DNA of 64,000 bases, taken from positions 1 to 64,000 of the forward strand of contig CAVTIA010000007.1 in NCBI GenBank assembly GCA_963734635.1. Direction: 5' to 3'. This document shows positions 45,554 through 53,361 of the stretch, piece by piece (within the stretch, counting starts at the first letter, position 1; every line of letters begins with the position of its first letter). Origin of the DNA: DATCJA01 sp963734635 (GTDB lineage: Bacteria > Acidobacteriota > Vicinamibacteria > Vicinamibacterales > UBA2999). The notes under the pieces were generated by a model. The model searched no databases, was not told where the DNA came from, and worked only from the letters and a program-made list of their open reading frames with translations. A program made the translations under genes and the position numbers.

Positions 45554-45635
45554 GTCCGCCTAAAGGCGGACACTACGTACGCCTGTTCACGATTCGTGTC
45601 GTAGTCGTACGTAGTGTCCGGCTTTAGCCGGACCT
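45554..45635. repeat. Family A hairpin repeat, inverted doublet
   Basis: GGTCCGCCTAAAGGCGGACACTACGTAC faces GTACGTAGTGTCCGGCTTTAGCCGGACC, 25 bases apart, filling the gap between E1beta and the M24 gene. In a polycistronic mRNA this would fold strongly and could lower expression of the downstream genes or protect the upstream message. Confidence 0.85.
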
Positions 45636-45653
45636 GGAGCACCAACTAACGAG

Positions 45654-46700
45654 CTAGCGATTACACATTTTCCGCGCGGTCTCGAAAACATCCCGCTCGG
45701 TCGGCACTGTCGCGTCCTCGAGCGGAGGAGAGAACGGAATCGGCACATGCCGCGCGCCGATGCGACGGACCGGGCCGTCGAGGTCGTAGAACGCACCCTC
45801 CGCGATGACAGACGCGATTTCACCGGTGACGCCGTAGCGAAAATACCCCTCGTCGATGACGAGCGCGCGCGACGTCTTCCGGGCCGACTCGACCAGGGTC
45901 TTCTCGTCGAGCGGCCACATCGTCCGTGGATCGACGACTTCGGCGCTGATCCCGATCTCGTCGAGCATCGTCGCTGCGCCGAGCGCGACCTGCACCATGC
46001 TGCTCGTCGCAACCACAGTGATATCCCTACCCTCGCGTTTGATGTCGGCCACACCCAACGGAATGGTGTACTCCCCTTCAGGAACGGGACCCTTGACCTT
46101 GGCGTAGCTGATCTTGTCCTCGAAGAACACGACCGGGTTGTCGTCGCGGATCGCCGATTTGAGAAGTCCCTTCGCGTCGTACGGGGTAGAAGGCACGACG
46201 GTTTTCAGCCCTGGAATGTGGCTTGGCCACGCATGCAGCGACTGTGAGTGCTGCGCCGCCGACCGCCGCGTCGCGCCCATCGTCGCGCGGACGACCATCG
46301 GGACCTTCCACCTGCCGCCCGACATGTAATGGATCTTGGCGGCCTGGTTGACGACCTGGTCCATGACGAGTGTCATGAAGTCGCCGAACATGATGTCGAC
46401 GACGGGGCGCAGGCCGGTCATGGCGGCGCCGACGGCGAGGCCCGTGAAACCCGCCTCCGAGATCGGCGTGTCGATGATGCGCTCCTTGCCGAACTCCTCC
46501 ACGAGGCCCTTAACCACCTTGAACGGCGTGCCCGCTTCCGCGACATCCTCACCGAGCAGCACAATGCGGGAATCCCGACGCATCTCCTCCGCGAGCGCCT
46601 CACGGATCGCGTCGCCGAAACTGATGTTACGAACCGCCGGGTCCGCCGCCGTCACCGGCTGCGACGACGCCCGGCCCACTTTGGCGACCGTTTCATGCAT
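45654..46700 (-). CDS. 2-oxoacid dehydrogenase E1 beta subunit
   Basis: A 348-residue TPP-dependent E1beta. It has the N-terminal ISFGDAIREALAEEMRRDSR, VLLGEDVAEAGTPFKVVKGL, PISEAGFTGLAVGAAMTGLR, and the C-terminal VDPRTMWPLDEKTLVESARK. It pairs with the upstream E1alpha to decarboxylate a 2-oxoacid and load the lipoyl group of E2. It overlaps the E1alpha gene by eight bases. An N-terminal extension of about 25 residues precedes the family start. Confidence 0.92.
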   Translation of the reverse strand: MHETVAKVGRASSQPVTAADPAVRNISFGDAIREALAEEMRRDSRIVLLGEDVAEAGTPFKVVKGLVEEFGKERIIDTPISEAGFTGLAVGAAMTGLRPVVDIMFGDFMTLVMDQVVNQAAKIHYMSGGRWKVPMVVRATMGATRRSAAQHSQSLHAWPSHIPGLKTVVPSTPYDAKGLLKSAIRDDNPVVFFEDKISYAKVKGPVPEGEYTIPLGVADIKREGRDITVVATSSMVQVALGAATMLDEIGISAEVVDPRTMWPLDEKTLVESARKTSRALVIDEGYFRYGVTGEIASVIAEGAFYDLDGPVRRIGARHVPIPFSPPLEDATVPTERDVFETARKMCNR

Positions 46701-47709
46701 AAACGTCCTCGTCCACCTTGGCCGGATCCGGGTAGGGTGCGTTCATCGCAAACTCCACCGCAGCGTCCATCTCCGCGCTCAGCTGTTGCCGCATAGTCTC
46801 GAGCGTCGCCTCGTCCGTGACACCATCGGCCACGAGCCACTGGCCGTGCAGCGCGATTGGATCCCGCTCGGCCATCCATTGCTGCTCCTCTTGCTTCGAG
46901 CGGTAGTATTCGCGCGCAATGTCACCTACGTGATGACCGCGGAAGCGGTAGGTGTTGAACAACAGAAAGCCAGGGCCTTCGCCCCGCCGCACGCGATCCA
47001 CCATGGCTGATGCTGCGACATGTACGGCTCGCACGTCCTGTCCATCGACGGCTTCGGCTGCCACGCCAAAGGCCAACGGCCGCGCAAGCATGTCGCCGGC
47101 CGTCGTCTCTGAACAGTGCGTGTATTCGTTGTACAGATTGTTTTCGCAGACGTAGATCACCGGCAGCTTCCAGAGCTGCGCGAGGTTCATTTCTTCGTAC
47201 AGGACGCCCTGACCGAGTGCGCCTTCACCGAAGAAACAGACGGCCACGCGCTGGTTTCCGAGGTACTTGGACGCGAATGCCGCGCCCGTCGCGATGCCGG
47301 CGCCACCTCCGACGATCGCATTGGCGCCCAGGTTGCCAGTGGCCGGATCGGCAATGTGCATCGATCCGCCCTTGCCTTTGCAGTACCCAGCTTCTTTTCC
47401 GAGAAGCTCCGCAAACATCACGCGCGGCTCAGCACCTTTCGCCAGGCAGTGTCCGTGACCGCGATGGGTGCTGGTGATGTAGTCGTCCGGGCGGAGTGCC
47501 TCGCAGACACCAACGGCCACCGCTTCTTCGCCGATGTAAAGGTGTGCCAGGCCAGGCATCAGCGCCCGCGTGTACAGGTCGTTGGCCCGCTCCTCGAACA
47601 GGCGGATCGCCGTCATCTGACGGTACATACGCAGGTAAAGATCCTGCTTTGTGGATCCGTCGGACTTCTCGACCTCAACTCCTGCCGCAGTCTGGTTGGT
47701 TGCTGGCAT
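46693..47709 (-). CDS. 2-oxoacid dehydrogenase E1 alpha subunit
   Basis: A 338-residue TPP-binding E1alpha. It has YRQMTAIRLFEERANDLYTR, HLYIGEEAVAVGVCEAL, THRGHGHCLAKGAE, the TPP motif FFGEGALGQGVLYEEMNLAQ ending in VCENNLYNEYT, and a phosphorylation-loop-like YRFRGHHVGD. The ATG at 47709 gives the usual N-terminus; the open frame upstream (to 47802) runs toward the IS110 element. The length fits pyruvate or acetoin dehydrogenase alpha subunits. It heads the operon. Confidence 0.92.
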   Translation of the reverse strand: MPATNQTAAGVEVEKSDGSTKQDLYLRMYRQMTAIRLFEERANDLYTRALMPGLAHLYIGEEAVAVGVCEALRPDDYITSTHRGHGHCLAKGAEPRVMFAELLGKEAGYCKGKGGSMHIADPATGNLGANAIVGGGAGIATGAAFASKYLGNQRVAVCFFGEGALGQGVLYEEMNLAQLWKLPVIYVCENNLYNEYTHCSETTAGDMLARPLAFGVAAEAVDGQDVRAVHVAASAMVDRVRRGEGPGFLLFNTYRFRGHHVGDIAREYYRSKQEEQQWMAERDPIALHGQWLVADGVTDEATLETMRQQLSAEMDAAVEFAMNAPYPDPAKVDEDVYA

Positions 47710-47819
47710 GACGCGTAAGTATCCTTCATACAGCCCGTACACGAGAAGAGCACTAGCGAGGCTCCGCCTTCGGACCGGCGAGCATGTGGCTTCGCCTCCC
47801 AAGAAACTGCTTGGTGATG

Positions 47820-49219
47820 CTAAGTGGTAGCAAGGGAGAGTACCTCGCCGGTCTCACGGTTGACGAGTTCGAAACCAGGGTGGCGGCGCGTTTGCGGAGC
47901 GACCGCAGGACGCGGGCGCGTTGCTGCTGGTCGTAGGCATCAGCGCCGGGGTCGCGATACGTGAGCTCGCCCTTCAGGGCGCGATAGACCAGGATGGCGA
48001 GTTTGCGCGCGGTCGCGGTGACGGCCTGCGGCTTGCCGATGCGAGCGGCCAATCGGCGATAGAACGCACCGAGCGCGGTCCGGGTCCGACTGAGACTCAT
48101 GACGGCGAATCGGAGGGTCGCGGCGGCGCGATTGGCGGAGGGTCCGGTCCGTGAGCTGAGGAGTCGGCCACCCGAGATCTTATTCTTCGGCGCCAAGGTG
48201 AGCCACGAGGTGAAGTGCTGTGCAGTGGGCCATCGGGTCATGTCGGTCCCCAGTTCGGAGACGAGCTTGAGCGCCGTGTAGGGGGCGATGCCGTCGATCT
48301 GGGTCAGATCGACCCCGCCCGTGAGGTGATGCAGGGGGCGGCGAATCTCAAACCCGGGTTGGTTGTCGCGTGGCTTCCGGGCCGTGCGGGACGGGGGCAC
48401 GGGTGTGGCGGGGCGCGCGATCGGGGCCGTCAGCAGCGCGAGCTGGGCTTCGATGGCCGTGTCGCACGCGGCGAGCTGCCGCTGACAGGCGTCAAACAGT
48501 TCGAGATTCTGTTGTAGGACGAAGAGATGCTCGGGCCGATAGTGGCCGGTGAGAGCGGCGACGATCTCGGCGGGGGAGGCCTGACAGCGATAGTCGCGAT
48601 GCGTGGCGAGCCGCTGTGGATCGCGCTGGCCGGCGACGATGTCGCGCAGGATGCGAAGACCAGTCACGCCGGTGATATCGCTCACGACCTGGGTGAGCTG
48701 CAGGTTCATCTGCACCAGCGCCTTCTGCATGCGCTGGGTATAGATGCCGGCACTCTCGACCAGCGTCTGGCGATGGCGCAGATAGGCGCGCAGGGTGGCG
48801 ATCGCGGCGGTCGGTCGAAAGCTGCCGCGCAGCAGGCCGACGCTGTGCAGGTCGCGGATCCACTCGGCGTCGCTGACATCCGATTTGCGGCCGGGCACGT
48901 TCTTCAGGTGGCGCGCGTTGACCAACACCACGTCGAAGCCGCGCGCTTCCAGCAGCTCATACAGCGGGATCCAATACACGCCCGTGGCTTCCATCGCCAC
49001 ACTGTTCACGCGGCAGGCGGTCAGCCAGCCGGCGAGTCGCTGCAGGCCGTCGGTGAACGTCGAAAAGGCGTGCACCGGTTGCGGATCACGGTCCGGGGGC
49101 ACCGCGACGTAATGCTCCGCCGCGCCACAATCGATCCCGGCGACATCGGGATTCAGACACGTGAGCTGGGTGGGCGAATGGCGCGACGGATGGCGGGACC
49201 GGCGACGATGGTGTCTCAT
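47820..49219 (-). CDS. IS110-family transposase (DEDD), late frameshift
   Basis: About 466 residues. The N-terminal RuvC-like DEDD domain shows PDVAGIDCGAAEHYVAVPPD (first Asp), SVAMEATGVYWIPLYELLEA (Glu) and NVPGRKSDVSDAEWIRDLHS (Asp/Asp). The C-terminal Tnp part has LTQIDGIAPYTALKLVSELG and LAPKNKISGGRLLSSRT, with the conserved catalytic Ser region. The ATG at 49219 has AAGGAG six bases upstream. Near 47885 one base shifts the frame: the alternative frame ends GFELVNRETGEVLSLATT and stops at 47820, whereas the sequenced frame runs on to 47753 with an unrelated tail. Only the last about 20 residues are affected. Confidence 0.88.
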
Positions 49220-49535
49220 CGGATGCTCCTTCATACTCACTGGCGCATCCGGGAACAGGGAGGCGGTACGGAGAGCAATCTCCCAAACGGGATCACGTCG
49301 CGTGTCACCGCGCGTGTCACCACTGATGCGACCGCCACTCCCCGGGCCACGCTCGCTAACGGGCTCAGCAACACCACTGGTGGGTCGGCCTCGGTTCCCG
49401 GATGCGCTCGCGATCGTAGCGAAAGCACCCGCACCGTCGAATCCGAACCAGTTTCTGCTGCGATGCGATATGACGTCAGTCACATCGGGCCGCTCGCTAG
49501 TGGCAGTGTCTGCTTGCCCGCACTCCGTGCGGGCG
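49220..49535 (-). ncRNA. Candidate bridge RNA region in the IS110 5' end
   Basis: The non-coding stretch upstream of the transposase is about 300 bases, where IS110-group elements encode the bridge RNA that pairs with donor and target DNA. It contains a perfect hairpin GCCCGCAC-TCC-GTGCGGGC (49516-49534) and other stem-like words. I could not fold it or find guide loops by eye, so the RNA is inferred from family knowledge and position. Confidence 0.35.
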
Positions 49536-49600
49536 AGACGTCTTGAAAGGCTGGTGGAAACTTGACTCATTCGCACGAGTTCTGGCCTTTCAAGACGTCT
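49536..49600. repeat. 16-base inverted repeat at the IS110 right edge
   Basis: AGACGTCTTGAAAGGC (49536-49551) and GCCTTTCAAGACGTCT (49585-49600) are exact complements 33 bases apart. Each arm starts with the self-complementary AGACGTCT. It may mark the element end, be part of its junction, or be the hairpin target into which it inserted. Confidence 0.7.
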
Positions 49601-49652
49601 AGTACGTGGAGCGGGTCTGTACAGACTGCCAGACGACGGTAGAATTCAAGTG

Positions 49653-49874
49653 ATGGACCCGGAGCTGGAACGCGCCCTCCGTGCGCTCGAAGAAGCGGCG
49701 GAATTCGCGAAGTCCTACCGCTTCGAGATGACCGAGGACTACCTGGCGCTCCTCGCGCGTGTCGAAGCCATGCCCAGTAACCAGTCCGGCGCCGATAAGA
49801 GCCACGTCTGGCGTGGTCTTCAGAGTTACAGGAATTTCTTCAAGAACGTCGAACTCGTCCCACGTAGGCCGTGA
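49653..49874 (+). CDS. Small conserved-looking partner of a nucleotidyltransferase
   Basis: A 73-residue acidic, mostly helical protein: DPELERALRALEEAAEFAKS, then EMTEDYLALLARVEAMPSNQ and a basic end. I do not recognise the family. Its stop overlaps the next start by GTGA (49871-49874), so the two are translationally coupled. By size and position it could be the antitoxin of a toxin-antitoxin pair, but it lacks a visible DNA-binding motif and lacks the RxxxxxxH of HEPN partners. ATG at 49653 is one codon after a GTG. Confidence 0.6.
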   Translation: MDPELERALRALEEAAEFAKSYRFEMTEDYLALLARVEAMPSNQSGADKSHVWRGLQSYRNFFKNVELVPRRP

Positions 49875-50392
49875 CCGATCCCTTCGCACCGCTCGCACAG
49901 GGCCTTGCCAACCGCGGGGTGCGATACCTGTTGATCGGAGTGTCAGGGGCGAATTTTTATGCTCCTCCAGCAGGCAGCCGCTTCGTCACCGATGACTACG
50001 ACCTGTTCCTCCCACCCGATCCTGAGAATCTCGTTCAAGCGTGGGCGGCGTGTGATGATCTCGGGCTCGAGCTGTGGCTCACAGACGAACCGCTCGATCG
50101 TCCGCGCGATCGCTGGCTCGCTGAGCGGATCACTGAACGCCACGCTGTCACACGTGTGACCGGACCTGACGACCTCAAGGTCGATCTGACGCTAGTCATG
50201 AAAGGTTATGAGTTCGACAGGGTGTGGAACGAACGCCGAACTTTCCGCGTGGAAGGCGTTGAGATTCCCACCGCCCGCCTCACGCACATCGTCATGTCGA
50301 AGCAGGCCGCCGGCCGACAGAAAGACCAGCTGTTCCTCGCCACGCACAAGGACGCACTCGAGCAACTGTTGAAGAAAAAGGACACGGACTGA
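49871..50392 (+). CDS. Nucleotidyltransferase-fold protein (AbiEii/MNT-like)
   Basis: A 173-residue protein with the Pol-beta-type nucleotidyltransferase pattern: RYLLIGVSGANFYAPPAGSR (the hGxS start), TDDYDLFLPPDPENLVQAWA (DxD metal pair), and DLKVDLTLV (third Asp). The end (TARLTHIVMSKQAAGRQKDQ) matches the helical tail seen in AbiEii-like and related domains. Such proteins may transfer nucleotides to tRNA or to a partner. It is coupled to the small upstream gene and followed by a strong hairpin. It adjoins an insertion sequence, as defence or TA genes often do. Confidence 0.7.
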   Translation: MTDPFAPLAQGLANRGVRYLLIGVSGANFYAPPAGSRFVTDDYDLFLPPDPENLVQAWAACDDLGLELWLTDEPLDRPRDRWLAERITERHAVTRVTGPDDLKVDLTLVMKGYEFDRVWNERRTFRVEGVEIPTARLTHIVMSKQAAGRQKDQLFLATHKDALEQLLKKKDTD

Positions 50393-50460
50393 TCCTGCCT
50401 CAGTCCACCGGCACCAGCGACATCGCGATTTCCTAGGCGCGCGGAGCGCGCCAAGCCGGG

Positions 50461-50489
50461 CCCCGCCGCGCGGTTTTTGCGCGGTGGGG
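50461..50489 (+). terminator. Strong hairpin after the nucleotidyltransferase gene
   Basis: CCCCGCCGCGC (50461-50471) pairs with GCGCGGTGGGG (50479-50489, one G-U) around a GGTTTTT loop. It lies 68 bases after the stop. No U run follows, so it may stabilise the message end rather than be a classical terminator. Confidence 0.5.
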
Positions 50490-50582
50490 TGGAAGAGATA
50501 CTGGCGACCCGGCAAGGGGCGCTACGGGGATATCGAGCCACAGCGCCCCTTGGCTGGTCTCTCGGCGATAGAATCGCAACGC

Positions 50583-51098
50583 TTGACGGTTCGACCCTGC
50601 CTTGCGCTCGCCGCTTTGATTGGGCTGCTTCTTATGCCATCTCTACTCCCCGCGCAAGCACCGGATCGGCGCGCTGTTCGCGATATCGATGACGACGCCT
50701 GGTTCGGCGTGTGGCAGCTGAACCTGGAAAAGTCCGTGTATAACCCGGGGCCAGCCCCTTACAAGCGCGCCACCGTGAAGGTGGAGCGCGTGGGCGACCA
50801 GGTGCGGTTCTCGTACGACTTCGTGCACCTGCGGGGCGGGGTTCAGCATCTCGAATGGACAGGCAGATTCGACGGCAACGACTACATGGTGCAGGGAATC
50901 GACGAATACATGACGTATGCGTACAAGCAGCTCGACGCGCACATGTATGAGATTGTGGCAAAGGCGTACGGCCAGGTCGCGGCTGTGGCTACAGTAACGC
51001 TATCGCCGGACGGCCGGACCCTCACCACGGTCACGCGACGCAAAAACGCCCGCGGGCAGGACATCACGAACACCACCATCCACGACAAAATACGTTGA
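50583..51098 (+). CDS. Small secreted protein of unknown function
   Basis: About 171 residues with a signal peptide (CLALAALIGLLLMPSLLPAQ) if translation begins at TTG 50583; the frame is open to 50484 and the start is uncertain. The mature part is beta-rich: WQLNLEKSVYNPGPAPYKRA, TVKVERVGDQVRFSYDFVHL and VTLSPDGRTLTTVTRRKNAR. That fits a lipocalin-like or YceI-like barrel and resembles many uncharacterised acidobacterial secreted proteins. It converges on the DoxX-like gene, with the two stops almost touching. Confidence 0.6.
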   Translation: MTVRPCLALAALIGLLLMPSLLPAQAPDRRAVRDIDDDAWFGVWQLNLEKSVYNPGPAPYKRATVKVERVGDQVRFSYDFVHLRGGVQHLEWTGRFDGNDYMVQGIDEYMTYAYKQLDAHMYEIVAKAYGQVAAVATVTLSPDGRTLTTVTRRKNARGQDITNTTIHDKIR

Positions 51099-51099
51099 C

Positions 51100-52440
51100 T
51101 CAGCCGCCTTCTCCATCAGGCGGCCGGACCCAGCGAAAGCCGCTATTGAGCAACCGGAACGTGTCGCGCTCGAGGAGCTGTAGCTCGGCGCGAATCCGGT
51201 AGCCATCCATCTCGCCTTCGAGAATCAACCGGTCGGGCCCCGTCCGGTCATATGCGAATGTCGACGTCCAGGAGCTGCTTCTCCCCTTCGTCAGCGCGAG
51301 CGTTCGCCGGCCCTCGTCAACCGACACACCGTAACCTGCATAGGAATCGTCCCAACGCTGAAAGAACATCCGGTCTCTGAAATCGAAAATGACGCGACGC
51401 CAGCGGCGATCGTAGTCGTTCAGGAGCGACAGCCGCACTTCTCCGTCAATCGCAAGCCGTTCGACGTCCCATATTCCGTAGAGCGGCGACCTGGGCGCGC
51501 CGGCTCCGCCGTCGGCGACGTAGAACCGGAGACTCAGATTCGTAAACATCGCGATCAGAGAAACGCCGAAGGCGATCTGCGCGGCGAGCGCAAGGCGGTT
51601 TGCACGCAGCGTGCTGAAAAGCGCCGGCTGACTGGACGCCTCTGCAGCACGACCGAGCACCAGCACGTTCACGAGCCTGCGGAAATCGGGCGCCAGCAGG
51701 AACAGCGCGATGGCGATCAAGTGAAACGAGATCTGCTTGAGTCCGAAGTCATACGTCATGTTCAAGATGAACACTTGAACGAGGTCTGCGAGCGCAATCA
51801 AGGCGCCAAGCGTCGCTGTGTGAGGAACGATGAGGAGCACACCGGCCAGCATCTCGGCCCAGCCGGTGAACATCTGGTACGGCGTCGAGGCGCCGACGAA
51901 CACCCAGAGCAGATCTGTGAGCGACAAGTCGCCGACCGGGCGCACCAGTGTCACGAGTGCCGGCGGCGGGAACTGCGTCGGGATAATCTTCGCGGTGCCG
52001 TAATAGAACATCTGCGCGGCCAGGCCGAACCGAAGGTAGAGTCGGAACCACTTGCAGAGCGTCGCGTAATCCCGACGACGTCCGTCGACCGCCGACCAGA
52101 CTGCCGCGCCCACCGCGGCCGCCGCCAGCAGCAGGCCGGTCTGCGCCCAGTGAAACAGCGTGTCGCCACTGTTCCCCGCGTAGTTGATCGGCGGCGTGGC
52201 GCCGAACACGTTCTCCGCGGTCCAGAGTGTGAGGTCGCGCAGCGGCCAGAGCGTGCCCAACGCTGGCACCAATCCGGGATAGACGAACACGCCACCAAAG
52301 ACCTGTCCGGCGAGCGTGTACAGGCTGAAGTACACAAAGCAAAACCTGAATGCGACGCGCGTCGCCGCGCGCCACTCAGACGGTGCCGCCGCTTCGGACA
52401 TGCCTCTTGCTTGTGCCATTGAACCGGTTCTCAGGTTCAC
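51100..52440 (-). CDS. DoxX/HTTM-like multi-pass membrane protein
   Basis: 446 residues with about seven or eight hydrophobic segments in the first 310 (FRFCFVYFSLYTLAGQVFGG; ISFHLIAIALFLLAPDF; AAQIAFGVSLIAMFTNLSL), including a quinone-oxidoreductase-like DoxX core around YYGTAKIIPTQFPPP and FTGWAEMLAGVLLIVPHTAT. The C-terminal 130 residues are a soluble beta domain (GIWDVERLAIDGEVRLSLLN onward). Relatives are proposed to move electrons or couple with secreted oxidoreductases. It is the last gene of the minus-strand accessory locus. Several in-frame ATGs exist (52440, 52419, 52401). Confidence 0.65.
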   Translation of the reverse strand: MNLRTGSMAQARGMSEAAAPSEWRAATRVAFRFCFVYFSLYTLAGQVFGGVFVYPGLVPALGTLWPLRDLTLWTAENVFGATPPINYAGNSGDTLFHWAQTGLLLAAAAVGAAVWSAVDGRRRDYATLCKWFRLYLRFGLAAQMFYYGTAKIIPTQFPPPALVTLVRPVGDLSLTDLLWVFVGASTPYQMFTGWAEMLAGVLLIVPHTATLGALIALADLVQVFILNMTYDFGLKQISFHLIAIALFLLAPDFRRLVNVLVLGRAAEASSQPALFSTLRANRLALAAQIAFGVSLIAMFTNLSLRFYVADGGAGAPRSPLYGIWDVERLAIDGEVRLSLLNDYDRRWRRVIFDFRDRMFFQRWDDSYAGYGVSVDEGRRTLALTKGRSSSWTSTFAYDRTGPDRLILEGEMDGYRIRAELQLLERDTFRLLNSGFRWVRPPDGEGG

Positions 52441-52461
52441 AGGTGAACCCGTAAGTCCGTT

Positions 52462-53361
52462 CTAGGTTCGTGCCGTCTGGCGTGAAGGTGGTGGCGGGAT
52501 CTTCGACTCGATCCATCCGCGGATCACCTCGAAGACTTCCTTGCGGTTCGTTTCCACCATCGCGAAGTGGCCGTTGCCGGTGATCCCGCGATCTTTGAGG
52601 TTGATGTGATCCGCAAGCGCGCCCGACTGCCGCAGGGCTGCGACAATCGCCGGACCGTTCGTGCGTCCGGAGTTCTCCGCCGTGAGATACATCATCGGGA
52701 CGCCTTTATAGTTGGGCATCGCGTTCGGAACGTTGTCGGGCCCGAGGACCGGCCCGGCGCCCCCTTCGAACGTCACGAGGGCCTTCACCAGCGCCGGCCG
52801 CTCATCAGCCACGATGAAACCGAACGGTCCGCCCGCCGAGTGTGTTTGCACGATCGCCGGACCGATGCGGTCGAGCAGCGCGGCGCCCCGCGTCCGCCAC
52901 AGCATCTGCATCAGCTCGGCATTGACCGGTGCGGCGTTCTGCCCGGCAACGAACTGGTCGAGCAGCGGATCGCCAATCGCACCTGTGGTGCCAGGCCACC
53001 GCTTCGGGTTTCCCGTCACCGCGCGCGCCGTATCGGCCGCGATGCCGGCATGCATCGGCAAGGCGCCGAGTGGACCAAGCGCGTCGAGTGAGACAGGTGA
53101 ACGCCCGTGACCCGGCCGATCCACGAGGTATACCTGATATCCAGCCTGGACGTAGTAGTGAGCCCAACTCGCGTTGCCATCGAGCCCCATGTAATGCGTC
53201 ATCTGCCCACCGCCGCCGTGCACGAGAACGACGGGAAGCGGATGGCGAAGCTGCTCCGGAATCAGATACTGCACGTACATCTGTCCGAAGACGACCGTGC
53301 CGTATTCCTTCTTCTGGATCTCCGCGCCCACCCAGAAGTAACCCACGTTCGACAGCTTCAT
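52462..53361 (-). CDS. Alpha/beta hydrolase (esterase-like), second of a tandem pair
   Basis: A 299-residue hydrolase without a signal peptide as annotated. It has the oxyanion region PVVLVHGGGGQMTHYMGLD, DRPGHGRSP, and the nucleophile elbow VQTHSAGGPFGF (Ser175). The acid follows VTFEGGAGPV, and the catalytic His is in GITGNGHFAMVETNRKEV. It is clearly paralogous to the next gene upstream, sharing HGGGGQ, DRPGHGRSP, IGPAI and HSAGG. It lacks the long low-complexity insert. Its ATG coincides with the end of the upstream gene, so the two are coupled. Confidence 0.8.
   Translation of the reverse strand: MKLSNVGYFWVGAEIQKKEYGTVVFGQMYVQYLIPEQLRHPLPVVLVHGGGGQMTHYMGLDGNASWAHYYVQAGYQVYLVDRPGHGRSPVSLDALGPLGALPMHAGIAADTARAVTGNPKRWPGTTGAIGDPLLDQFVAGQNAAPVNAELMQMLWRTRGAALLDRIGPAIVQTHSAGGPFGFIVADERPALVKALVTFEGGAGPVLGPDNVPNAMPNYKGVPMMYLTAENSGRTNGPAIVAALRQSGALADHINLKDRGITGNGHFAMVETNRKEVFEVIRGWIESKIPPPPSRQTART

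Larger units (their letters stand above)
47754..49600 (-). mobile_element. IS110-family insertion sequence
   Basis: One DEDD transposase gene (47820-49219) with a short 3' flank and about 380 non-coding bases on its 5' side, the usual layout of the IS110 group. Such elements have no conventional terminal inverted repeats, so the ends are approximate. The right side closes with a 16-base inverted repeat (49536-49600), which could be target or element. It lies about 100 bases upstream of the E1alpha start, in the same orientation. Confidence 0.75.

Noticed and set aside
52805..53357. C-terminal continuation of the Tat hydrolase frame over the next gene
   Set aside because: The extra residues are Arg/Ser-rich nonsense that shadow the intact downstream hydrolase in another frame. 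A one-base error near 53415 explains the read-through better.
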